Below are positions 13,601-22,684 of a stretch of 64,000 nucleotides of DNA, in pieces. Position 1 is the first letter of the stretch. Each line of letters begins with the position of its first letter. The translations under genes and the position numbers were made by a program. The DNA comes from Rhopalosiphum padi. Taxonomy: Eukaryota > Arthropoda > Insecta > Hemiptera > Aphididae. The notes below the pieces were generated by a model, which saw nothing but the letters and a program-made list of their open reading frames with translations, had not been told where the DNA came from and did no database searches. The stretch is taken from positions 92,509,714-92,573,713 of the forward strand of contig NC_083598.1 of assembly GCF_020882245.1 (NCBI RefSeq). The letters run 5' to 3'.

Positions 13601-13657
13601 TGTATCTTTGATACTGCCCAACTCTGCGAGTATATAGACTCGCCATTGAAGAGGCGC
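7700..13657. other. About 6 kb without a recognised gene; microsatellites and scattered richer patches
   Basis: Contains CA repeats at 12124-12167 and TA/TATACA repeats at 12513-12582 and 10415-10432. Small G+C-richer patches lie at about 8700-9070, 11340-11540 and 11770-11900, with no supported open frame. If the candidate exons at 6.3 and 7.5 kb are real terminal exons, part of this stretch could be a long 3' UTR, but nothing in the sequence proves it. The 69-codon plus-strand frame at 9349-9558 has an ordinary-looking composition but no recognisable family and no splice context. Confidence 0.4.
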
Positions 13658-14006
13658 ACACTAGTTGCCTCTTGAAGTCAAAAAGGTCAATAATTTTTAT
13701 ACAAATTGCCTCCTGGCTATAAACGAGTTTCCTCCTGACATACTTAGGATACTTAGGATTTAAGTCGGTATTTTATCGTAAACGAATGTCAAATAGGGTC
13801 TAGTACTATAGTTGCCTCTTATATAATGAACAGATAATAAATGTATAAGTGGTTCAAACATCATGTATCAACATAATTTAATACATTTATGAATTTATGA
13901 ACCACTACTTTATTGTTTACGAGGGGAAACTAGTGTGAAAATTATTTTTGGAAATTAATACTCATATAAAACTATGTACTAATTGGTCATCGAAGGCAAC
14001 TAGTGT
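13658..14006. repeat. Inverted-repeat (foldback) element, about 349 bp
   Basis: The ends are acactagttgcct (13658-13670) and aggcaactagtgt (13994-14006), perfect inverted copies. A second inverted pair inside, around aagtggttca and tgaaccact (about 13848 and 13900), gives the unit a foldback character. No coding frame. The flanks show no convincing duplication, so the class is unknown. Confidence 0.6.
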
Positions 14007-14196
14007 ATATTAACCTTTTTATTTACGATAAGGATGGAAGGCGATTAGTACCTATCTATGCACAGTGATGAAGAAGTTAAAAAATCTAATCGATACACTA
14101 TAAACAGCACCGATACCGATAAACTATAATTCTATATTGCATATTTATTATTTTGATGTTTGATCTATATGGAACCAGTGGCGGTTAAATGGGGTT

Positions 14197-14204
14197 GTGA
14201 AGGA
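14197..14204 (+). repeat. Left target-site duplication of the hAT element
   Basis: GTGAAGGA immediately outside the left terminus. An identical copy lies immediately outside the right terminus at 17378-17385. An 8-bp duplication is diagnostic for hAT transposition. Confidence 0.95.
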
Positions 14205-17200
14205 CAGGGCCGGATTTAGAACAAGTGCCGCCCTAGGCCCTTTTAAATATGCCGCCTCTACCCCAAGAAAAAAAAATTGTAATTATTACAAATAAATTTA
14301 TTTCATTTTAAAGAAATTAGGTCAATAGTCATTATAAACAAAACAAATAATAATTATAAATCCTAATTAGGCATTATCAGTATACATTTTGAATCTTAAT
14401 CTTAAAATAATCTTAATAATCTTTAATCTTATACCTAGTAATACTTAATAGTTAAACTTATACCTAATCATAACCTATGTTATCTATAACATTTTACGAC
14501 GAACTTTTTTAGACGCGAAATCGTCGATTATATCATCATAATTTATACTTCGAAGCATCTCAGATTCTATGTGTAGTATTGATGTCGCGTTTAATCTATC
14601 TGACTCCAAAGTTGAACGAAGATGCGATTTTACTCTTTTCAATGCTGAAAACGACCGCTCTGCTGTACAATTTGTTGCAAACGTGCACAAATACATACGT
14701 AACGCTGTTGTGACGTTCGGATAAATATCTATTAAATCATTTGTATACAACATCTTACAAAGTTCTTGGGCGTTTCTTTTTTTATCAGATTTAAAAAAAA
14801 GATGATCACGCAAATGAAGACATTCATTTGTAAATGATTCTTCAATATCATTAGGATATTGTTCTATTAGTGCCCTAGTTTTTTCAGAAATTATTTCCTC
14901 GTCAAAACTACAAATATTTGTAAGAAAATCAAACTTGACACATAAATTTTTATATGAACTGCCTCGCCTTACGAGTTCAGCATTCAATTTATCCAATATA
15001 ACGAAGAATACATTTATTCTGAAATCTTCCTTGCCTGTTTCTGTGATCACTTCATTCATTGTTTCGTCGAATTGACGTTTTCTCTTAACAGTTCTCCGCT
15101 TGTCTTTTTTGTACTGCATTTCACCGCATATTTGTATAGCTTTTCCTTCATATTCTTCAAAATTATTTCTAATTCTAGATATGTACTGCTCTAAGGATCC
15201 ATATAATTCAACAATCATTCCTAACTCAATATTAACTGATTGAAGTTTTTTATTAACTATATGAAACCTTTCTAATACTTCATTCCAAAAAACAGTCATA
15301 AAGCACATTTCTATAGTATTAAAAGGTTTCAAAAGAACTGAAGCGTCAAATTTTGTTACAGGTTTTTCATTGGCATCGTCAATAATAGCCTGTAAAGCGT
15401 TTTTAATTTCACTCCAAGAAGTACATAAAGATTTACCCGCTTCGTATCTTGCTGACCATCGGGTTTGAGACAAACTTTTTACACACTTAGACTTTTTTAA
15501 ATAAAATAGTAAAATTTCCCAACGATGGGTAGATGCTGTGAAAAAGTTATATAATTCTTGTAGATATCTAAAATATGTTGTCGATTTTTCACAGCAATCC
15601 ACGGCAGATATCCCCACAAGATTTAGGGAATGTGCTGAGCAAGGGACATAAATGGCCAACGGAATAACTTCTTTAATTCTGGCTTGAAGGCCAGTGTATT
15701 TACCAGCCATGTTACTGGCATTATCGTATGACTGCCCGCGGCAATTTTTAATATCCAAATTATATTGATTAAGTGTATCAAAAACTGCATCAGCAAGTTG
15801 TTCAGATTTATGCCCAGTATTGGCAATAAACTTTAAAAATCGTTCTATAGGAGTACCATCTTTTGAAATGTATCTTATGATAAAAGACAACTGATCAACA
15901 TGGGATACGTCGGGCGTCGAATCAACGCTTATCGAAAAATACTTTGAAACTTTGACTTCTTCAACTATTTGTTTTGTAATTTTTTCTGCCATAATTTGTA
16001 TAAACTCTCCGTATGTCTGTGAAGATAGATACGATGTATTACCACTACCGATTTTACCGTAATGGCGAATATGCTCTGATAGAAAGGGATCAAATTCTGC
16101 TAAAAGCTCTAATGTCATAATGAAATTACCGCTATGATACGACCCAAATTTTTCTTCACTGCCTCTCAATGGTAACCCTCGAATTACTAAAGAACGTACA
16201 GTAGCAACTATTCTTTTTAAAATATTTCGCCAATAATTGGTTTCTTGTTCTAATTGCAAAACAATTTCTTGGTTTATTTTACCTGCAGTTTTCCCCCTTT
16301 CGATTAATGCAACTGTTGAAGTTTTATGAGGAATAGAATTTTCGTGATCGTTTAATTTTCGTACAGCATTTTTCCAATCATTAAAACCAATAGTTACTAA
16401 TGTTGATAAATGTGCACTTCCAAAGAGTCGACATGGTGCACAAAACACTGTACCAGTAGATTTCGAAAACACTAACCATGGTCGTGACTGTACTTCACCA
16501 TTTATACGTGTTCTAACAAATAATGATTTATTTAAAAATCTATTTTTGTCAGGATACTCACGTTTAGAACATGTAATATCATCATTTAAATTTTGATTTA
16601 TTCCGTGTTTTGCCACATAATCGCGAGTTACATCATTAATAATCCATTTAGCCGGATCATTATAATCAATATAAAATGTAGCCGGATCCATATTTAAAGT
16701 AGAAGTTGTTAAATTATTAATGACCAAATCCGATTCGCACTTACTCGTTTCAATCTCTTCTAAATCATGTTGATGTTGTTGACCATTATCAGGTGCATTC
16801 AAAGAAGACGGTGTAGCAGGTTTAAAGAAAGTACTTAGTTTAGGTATTTTATTTAGAACTTTACTCTCTTTATATTCTTTATCTTTGGCTCGCTTTTTAT
16901 ACTCTGAACCACTAAAACGTTTACGACCGTCACTCATAGTGAAAAAATGCTAAATACTGTAAATTATTAATTATTATTTATTAAATATATTATGTTGTAA
17001 TATGCACTCCCGACAATGACGAACAATAAACTGAAATGAATTGTGGTCGTGTGCGATGTGGATACACAATATCTTTAGCCAATTTCTATATATATTATAT
17101 TTTTATCGTAATTACTTTTAGGAACAACTTATATTATTATATACCTAGGTAGGTATCTTATCTTTATAGCTCACATTACGAGAAAATTGATTTCGGGTTA

Positions 17201-17377
17201 GTGACATTTTCAGTTTCATGCGCCCGTATATTTTACATACAGATATCTAAAAAAAAATCATATAAATATTTCATGCATTCATATGATTCTTTTTTTATTT
17301 CTTACAAAATTTGCCGCCCCAAAAAATTTGCCGCCCTAGGCCCGGGCCTCACGGGCCTAGGCGTAAATACGGCCCTG
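14205..17377 (-). mobile_element. Complete, apparently autonomous hAT transposon, 3173 bp
   Basis: The left end CAGGGCCGGATTTAG and the reverse-complemented right end CAGGGCCGTATTTAC form imperfect terminal inverted repeats. A subterminal block TGCCGCCCTAGGCCC is present next to both ends (about 14226-14240 and 17329-17343). That arrangement suits transposase-binding sites, although their function is inferred. Perfect 8-bp duplications GTGAAGGA flank the unit. It carries one uninterrupted minus-strand transposase gene (14484-16937) and a minus-strand AATAAA at 14297-14302 downstream of the stop. Intact ends, an intact frame and an undiverged duplication suggest recent insertion and possible present activity. 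Confidence 0.95.
14484..16937 (-). CDS. hAT-superfamily transposase, ZMYM1-like, 817 aa
   Basis: A DNA transposase expected to bind the element ends in the nucleus and cut and paste it. In order: a basic N-terminus with the motif KIPKLSTFFKP (about 30-40); a TTF-type zinc finger, about 152-205, with C166, C169, H198 and H204 (the VFCAPCRLF block); then the DUF4371-like RNase-H-fold catalytic core. The first acidic residue is D339 in SVDST and the second D405 in GQSYDNASNMAG. The C-x2-H pair is C433/H436 (VPCSAHSLNL) and the conserved R-W lies at 493-494 in QTRWSARYEA. The third acidic residue is E760 in NCTAERSFSALKR, inside the C-terminal hAT dimerisation region (about 735-795). The frame is single and unbroken, and its length fits ZMYM1-like hAT proteins. 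The start MSDGRKRFSG is the first ATG after A+T-rich leader DNA. Confidence 0.95.
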   Translation of the reverse strand: MSDGRKRFSGSEYKKRAKDKEYKESKVLNKIPKLSTFFKPATPSSLNAPDNGQQHQHDLEEIETSKCESDLVINNLTTSTLNMDPATFYIDYNDPAKWIINDVTRDYVAKHGINQNLNDDITCSKREYPDKNRFLNKSLFVRTRINGEVQSRPWLVFSKSTGTVFCAPCRLFGSAHLSTLVTIGFNDWKNAVRKLNDHENSIPHKTSTVALIERGKTAGKINQEIVLQLEQETNYWRNILKRIVATVRSLVIRGLPLRGSEEKFGSYHSGNFIMTLELLAEFDPFLSEHIRHYGKIGSGNTSYLSSQTYGEFIQIMAEKITKQIVEEVKVSKYFSISVDSTPDVSHVDQLSFIIRYISKDGTPIERFLKFIANTGHKSEQLADAVFDTLNQYNLDIKNCRGQSYDNASNMAGKYTGLQARIKEVIPLAIYVPCSAHSLNLVGISAVDCCEKSTTYFRYLQELYNFFTASTHRWEILLFYLKKSKCVKSLSQTRWSARYEAGKSLCTSWSEIKNALQAIIDDANEKPVTKFDASVLLKPFNTIEMCFMTVFWNEVLERFHIVNKKLQSVNIELGMIVELYGSLEQYISRIRNNFEEYEGKAIQICGEMQYKKDKRRTVKRKRQFDETMNEVITETGKEDFRINVFFVILDKLNAELVRRGSSYKNLCVKFDFLTNICSFDEEIISEKTRALIEQYPNDIEESFTNECLHLRDHLFFKSDKKRNAQELCKMLYTNDLIDIYPNVTTALRMYLCTFATNCTAERSFSALKRVKSHLRSTLESDRLNATSILHIESEMLRSINYDDIIDDFASKKVRRKML

Positions 17378-17385
17378 GTGAAGGA
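17378..17385 (+). repeat. Right target-site duplication of the hAT element
   Basis: GTGAAGGA, identical to the copy at 14197-14204. Confidence 0.95.
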
Positions 17386-17524
17386 GATAGATCCCCATGA
17401 CTTTTTTTCTTTAATATTTATAACAATTAAATTTATGTATATTGTACTATAATGTATTAAATTTTGTTTTATTTTTTACGCCACATCCCCCCCCCACCAT
17501 AACAAAATAATTTGACCGCCACTA

Positions 17525-19184
17525 TATTAAACACCAAATCCAAATAGCACAATGTTACGAAGAACAAATTGAGAGAAATAAGATACTTTATTGATCTGTG
17601 GGTTGTGGCCAAATCATATTAATAGCTAGGTATATAACTATTTAAAGTTTAAACCGCAAGGAAAAAGTAATACCATAGAGACTAACAATTGGTCACGAAA
17701 TAATCGAATTATTTCCTGATATAAATTAATTAATTATTAAAAAAAAATAAAAAATATATATACAAACTTTGAGGTATTCTAATGTGTCGAAATATATATT
17801 CAAAATAATAATATACGAAATATAAAATTCGATATCAGTTTTATGGAAAAAATAAAACAAATATTATTTTATCACTAATATTACTGTTTTCGAATTTACT
17901 ATAACTAAAATAAACCAACTCATAAAAATCAATTTTAAATTATAGCACGGTACGGCTACAGTCACGCGCAGGGTTATAAACTGGTAGTATAAACATTGTT
18001 ATCGAACGCTGTCGCTATACTTAGTAGAGCAGCTGTCATGACGACTATAAATTTCTAATTTTTCTTATCAAAAACATGCTTTAGTATTTACCATTTTCCT
18101 TAGCTCTCGTTAATCGTAGAAACATATTTTGTTCTCTAAGATAAATTTGAAAAGTTCTAGTTCTTCTAAACGTTCTTGCGCTCCAGTTTTTTGACATTTT
18201 TTTAAAAATGTTAAAAACTTTGAAAATGTCAAATGCAAATAGAATCGGTTTGAAAAAACAATTCGAAAATATGAAAGGCAGTTGTCTAGTAGAATTTATC
18301 AAGTTTATTTTGGTGTATAAATTATTTTCTACGTCTAACGTAGAACGAACGAAATCGTGTTTTTACGGTTGAATATTTCGTTAGGTATCAGAAGGGCCTA
18401 AATCTAATAATACACGCTAATAAATAATAATCAATGTAGTTGATTTTTATTAATGACACCCTGATGGAAAGTTAGAATTTCTTTAATAATCATCGGTTGC
18501 ATTATGAATAATAAGCAGGTAATAACGTTATTTTTATAATAGTCTATATCGTTTACCCGGGTATTAGTGTTATTATTTATCAAACTTCCCCACATATGGA
18601 ATACAAATTTAGTATAGTATATACTTCTGCAGTTTTTCAATATACATAGTATATTTAAATATATGATAAAAAACAATATTTTATCAAAAAGAAATTGTAT
18701 GTCTATAAAATTTAAATACATTCTAAAACTGAAGGTTTACAAGTTCACAAAAATCACAATTTACTGTGACATGTTTAATATTATTTATACTTAATGTTGA
18801 AAATCTTTGTTCATTTAAACATGTTCACTAATAATTATTACTACTACAGACATTAATTATACATAATATGCCATGTATTTAAATAGTATTGAAGTACTTA
18901 GGCATATCTAATATCTAAACTCTAAAGTATATATTCTCAAAAATATCTGTTTTTTATCTATAGATAAAATTGTATTATCTTTTATCTTTATCTAGATAGA
19001 ATTGAGTTTAGTTATCTATCATCTTTATCTAGATAAATTTATGTTGCATTAGGTATCTTTTTTTTTATCTAGATTAATAAAGTACTTATCTAAATACTAA
19101 TTATAATGAAGAAGTTATTCTGTTATATTTTTTAAAATAATTTCCGTTTACAAGTTAAAACGCCGTATATAACTAGGTCATAAG
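17525..19184. other. Intergenic, no gene recognised
   Basis: A+T-rich. The minus-strand frame at 18081-18302 has an uneven composition and no recognisable family. A cluster of GATA-like motifs is listed separately at 18945-19090. Confidence 0.5.
18945..19090. repeat. Cluster of TATCTAGATA / TTATC motifs
   Basis: Within about 145 bp the motifs TATCTATAGATAA, TATCTAGATA, TATCTAGATAAA and TATCTAGATTAA recur, separated by TTATCTTTATC units. Several are palindromic. It is a short local repeat, probably of transposon or microsatellite origin, although arrays of WGATAR sites could in principle bind GATA factors. Confidence 0.6.
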
Positions 19185-19635
19185 TAGGGCTAGGATTTGT
19201 ATACAACAGCATGTTTTTTTTGTGACTTCTGATTATTGATTTCATCAGTAACGTCCACGAATCAACTAATGATGAGATAAATGGTGGTGTTTTTATTTTG
19301 CCTGTTTTCGCATATTTTGGATAAAATGCATATTATTGATTAATATATCGAATAAAATTAATATTATTACATATTTCGATTATAAGAATGCGAAAAATGC
19401 ATGTTCTATAGTATATTTTGTATACCTATTTAATTCTAGCCGTGCTGATTAAAGTATAAAACTTAGTTTTTTTGTCAATCATAAAATTCAAAGTATTTCC
19501 ACTATTGAATGTGAATTTTAAATTTTATTTTATTTCTCAATTATATATTATATGAAGACAACAGCTAATCATTGATGTATTTCAATACATTTTTGCATGT
19601 TTTACAATTTTTATTGCATACAAATCCTAGCCCTG
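19185..19635. mobile_element. hAT-type MITE, 451 bp, with perfect 8-bp duplication
   Basis: The left end TAGGGCTAGGATTTGTATAC and the reverse-complemented right end CAGGGCTAGGATTTGTATGC form a long inverted repeat with two differences. One of these is a C-to-T change at the first base. The target duplication gtcataag is perfect (19177-19184 and 19636-19643). The interior is A+T-rich and non-coding. Confidence 0.93.
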
Positions 19636-19643
19636 GTCATAAG

Positions 19644-20835
19644 CCACTGCGGATTACTATGTTGAAAAACTGTAATACTGTCTGAAATGACGTTTGGCGT
19701 TATTTTTCGATTAAATATCCAATTTATTCAAAATATGAACTTCAAAAGTAAAAAAAAAAATGTGCATTAATTGTATTTGTGAGATTTTTAAGTTTCTGTA
19801 AAAAAGTACTTACCAGAAACCTTGTATTAAATTTTCAATACTTAGCTATTCAAATTGAAAATTTATACATTTCACTAAAAAATATAAGATGGACATTTTT
19901 GTAATTGTGACAAATTTGAATTTCCAAAGTTGTATAAAACATTACCTATATTTTTAATAATTTTAAATTTCTAAAAAATGTAAAAACTACTTTAACTAAT
20001 AAAATCTAATATTTTTAAATTGTCAATTTTTAACCGAGCTTAAAAATTCAAAATTGTTATATCAACACTAATATAAAAGTTAAAAATTGTATATACCTAC
20101 CTTTATATATATACATAGCATTAGCCACTAGCACACAAGTTAGATCGAACAATTTTAAAAATTACGTATATAGGTATCAATAATATCTAGAAAATGCTAA
20201 CATAAATATTTTGTCTCAAAGTTACTCATCATTACAAACAATAAAAATCGAGTTTGTTTAAAACTATTATTGCGTCTAAATTTTCATCAATAGGTACTAA
20301 TCTGGATTGTAGGTTTAATGTAGCATTCCCGAAGTTTTCATAAATGGTAAATGTCCCATCGATACTAGCAATACTAGTATTATACTACCATTACCAATAG
20401 TACCTACCTAAATACTTAACCATTAGGTATGAACTTTCCCACTTATTACTATTATACAATGACTTTTCATAAAACATTAAATATATTATGCCGTAACCAC
20501 TAACCACTGAGGTACAGAAAATAATATGTTTGAGCACATGGTCTGTGAAGAATGAAGATGCAATTATTTTTATGCATTTTTTCGTTACCGTGTACAAAAC
20601 CATAGAACATTCAACATATTATGTTCTGACAAAATTTTAGTTTTTATCATCACAAAAACCATTACGTGATACTGTGATAACAATTATTCAGTTAGGAAAT
20701 GTTTCGCGGTGATAAAGTTATGGTTCTTTTCAAAATTTCATAATTATGTTTAATGCTTTTTTAAATTTTTAATGTTTTCTGCTGACTTTTTTTCTTGTTA
20801 CAGTTCATTATCGTCGAGAATGTTGACAAGTATAA
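19644..20835. other. Intergenic DNA upstream of USB1
   Basis: A+T-rich, with no frame that looks coding. The minus-strand frames at 20391-20603 and 20798-20995 have no recognisable family, and the second overlaps USB1 exon 1. Confidence 0.5.
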
Positions 20836-20843
20836 TATCGATA
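20836..20843 (+). promoter_or_regulatory. DRE-like palindrome TATCGATA in the USB1 promoter
   Basis: TATCGATA lies 67 bp upstream of the USB1 start codon. In Drosophila this octamer (DRE) binds DREF and marks housekeeping promoters. Its use here is inferred from position. Another copy near 60528 is not next to any gene, so chance occurrence is possible in such A+T-rich DNA. Confidence 0.45.
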
Positions 20844-20909
20844 ATGTATTTATTGTAATATCTATACATTATCGAAGTGAATATTATTTTCTCTACGCGC
20901 GATTTTACA

Positions 20910-22684
20910 ATGGACCTAATACAGCGGTACAGCGGAGATAGTGACAGCGAGCATGAGTAACGTATTACATTATTGTCACAGATTAAATTATACATATTGT
21001 ATATTATATTTATTTTGTATTCAATTTAATCTGTGATAGAATTTTAACTCATTATTTTATTATTATATTATATTGTGCATTTGACTTTGACGTCAGAAAT
21101 CATACGTTTTGTCAATGGCTATAATTCCTGAGTATTGAAGATTTTATTTTTATCTTAGTGAATCAGAACAAAACATTTTACCATTACCCAAAGCTATTGC
21201 TACAATGTTTGATGGCAAGCTGTATCATCCAAAGCCAGATGACAAACCCGATTCCCACCAGGGACGTACTCGATTGTTTGAACATGAGCGTGGTAATTGG
21301 GCCACTTATGTATATGTACCATGTGAGTCAATAGTCTTATTAAGGTATTGTTTCTACTGTCAGGTAGTTCTTTACTAATAATTATACATAATATTATATT
21401 TTATTCTAAGGTCCAGATATGGATTTAATAGAAATCATTCAAGAAAAATTGTCCGAATGTGGTCTGGAAATTATTGAACATCCCCATATTAGCCTTACAA
21501 AAACAGTTGTACTGCAGTATCATTGGATACAACGTTTCATAAATGATGTAAAATCTAAATTGTCAACAATCCTAAGGTTTTCATTTCTCTGTTATCTAAT
21601 ATAAACAATATAATTATGTTTGAAATAATTTTTTCTAGGTTTACAGTTACTTTTGGAAACTTAGAGGTTTTCTGTAATGAAAATTGTAGTAGAACATTTA
21701 TTGGTTTTCTTGCAGAACCTGCAGAAGTGTTATCTGAATGTGTTGATCAATTGGACAAAGTCTTGTCCGATTATAATCTACAAAAATATTATGAAGTGAG
21801 TGTATAGAAAATAAATATAGTACTTTTTTTCCTATTTAACCAACAGCAGAGGAAGTTCTGTGTGAAAAATACTACTCCTCTAAGTAAATAGTACCTTACT
21901 ACTGTCTCAGTCGCGAATACAGAATATATTTATTAGGGGAGGGGAGCAATACCATGTGCGTATCATATATTATCGGCTGCCAAAAACAGACATCCTAGAA
22001 TTTACCTGTGTGGCAAAATCTACGGAAGGGGAATAATCCCATAACCCCCTCCCCGTGCCTGTATTGTCTATTATTACAGCTTATTTTAGCTTTTTAGCTA
22101 ATATAGCTAAAATAAGAGAAATACCCATTGATAATGCAGTGATTTTTATATTATTATAATCCAGGTCCCTTTTTTTTTTTTAATTATAATTTAGGTTATT
22201 GGAGGTTATGTGTCACTTAATTACCAATTTTTAAAATTAATACTTGTTTTGATTTTGATTTTATATTCATTCAACCAATGACAAATTTTCTTTTCCTCAA
22301 TACTTATTTAATCTTATTATTTGTGTAGTATGCATTTTGAAATGTCATCGTTTACCTGACTATCCATATACTTAATAATAATAATCTTTATTTCCAATTA
22401 AAAAATATACAGTGTGATAAATTTAAAAAATACGCCTAAGCTGTAATAAATATAATAACTATGTTGTCTATATTTTCATTTAACTATTAAATTGTGAATT
22501 TTTGTTCTAGAATCCAAAATTTCATTTGAGTGTGGCTTGGTGTTTGGGCGATCAATCTAGTCAGCTAAGAACTAAATTAAAATCATTAGAATTAGAAATA
22601 GAAGTTGGCACTTGTCGTAGCTTAAGAGTTGAAAAACTAATGTGTAAAACTGGTAATAAAAAATATAATTTTGATCTAGTTTAA
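20910..22684 (+). CDS. USB1: U6 snRNA phosphodiesterase USB1 (Mpn1), 235 aa, 5 coding exons
   Basis: A nuclear 3'-5' exoribonuclease of the 2H phosphoesterase family. It trims the oligo-U tail of U6 snRNA and leaves a terminal phosphate that stabilises U6 for splicing. Exons: 20910-20956, 21159-21322, 21411-21576, 21639-21795 and 22511-22684, all with GT-AG introns and total coding length 708 bp in frame. Family hallmarks are RLFEHERGNWATYVYVP (about 54-69), the first catalytic H-x-S (H96-I-S98, in HPHISLTKTVVL) and the second (H183-L-S185, in KFHLSVAWCLGD). LMCKTGNKKYNF near the C-terminus matches the usual ending. The start MDLIQRYSGDSD is the only ATG in the short first exon, and the acidic serine-rich start is family-like. 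Slightly shorter than human USB1. Convergent with CNEP1R1. Confidence 0.96.

Larger units (their letters stand above)
14176..17524. mobile_element. Older hAT-type MITE (about 168 bp) interrupted by the intact hAT element
   Basis: The outer ends are CAGTGGCGGTTAAAT (from 14176) and, reverse-complemented, TAGTGGCGGTCAAAT (ending 17524). The flanks tatggaac (14168-14175) and tattaaac (17525-17532) agree at 6 of 8 positions, consistent with an aged 8-bp duplication. Removing the 3173-bp inner element and one copy of its duplication leaves about 168 bp. That is similar in size and style, with a C-tract towards the right end, to the MITE at 33048-33225. The nesting gives relative ages: the MITE was inserted first and the hAT later. 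Confidence 0.75.

Noticed and set aside
18081..18302. Minus-strand 73-codon frame
   Set aside because: Two overlapping frames look equally plausible and neither resembles a known protein.
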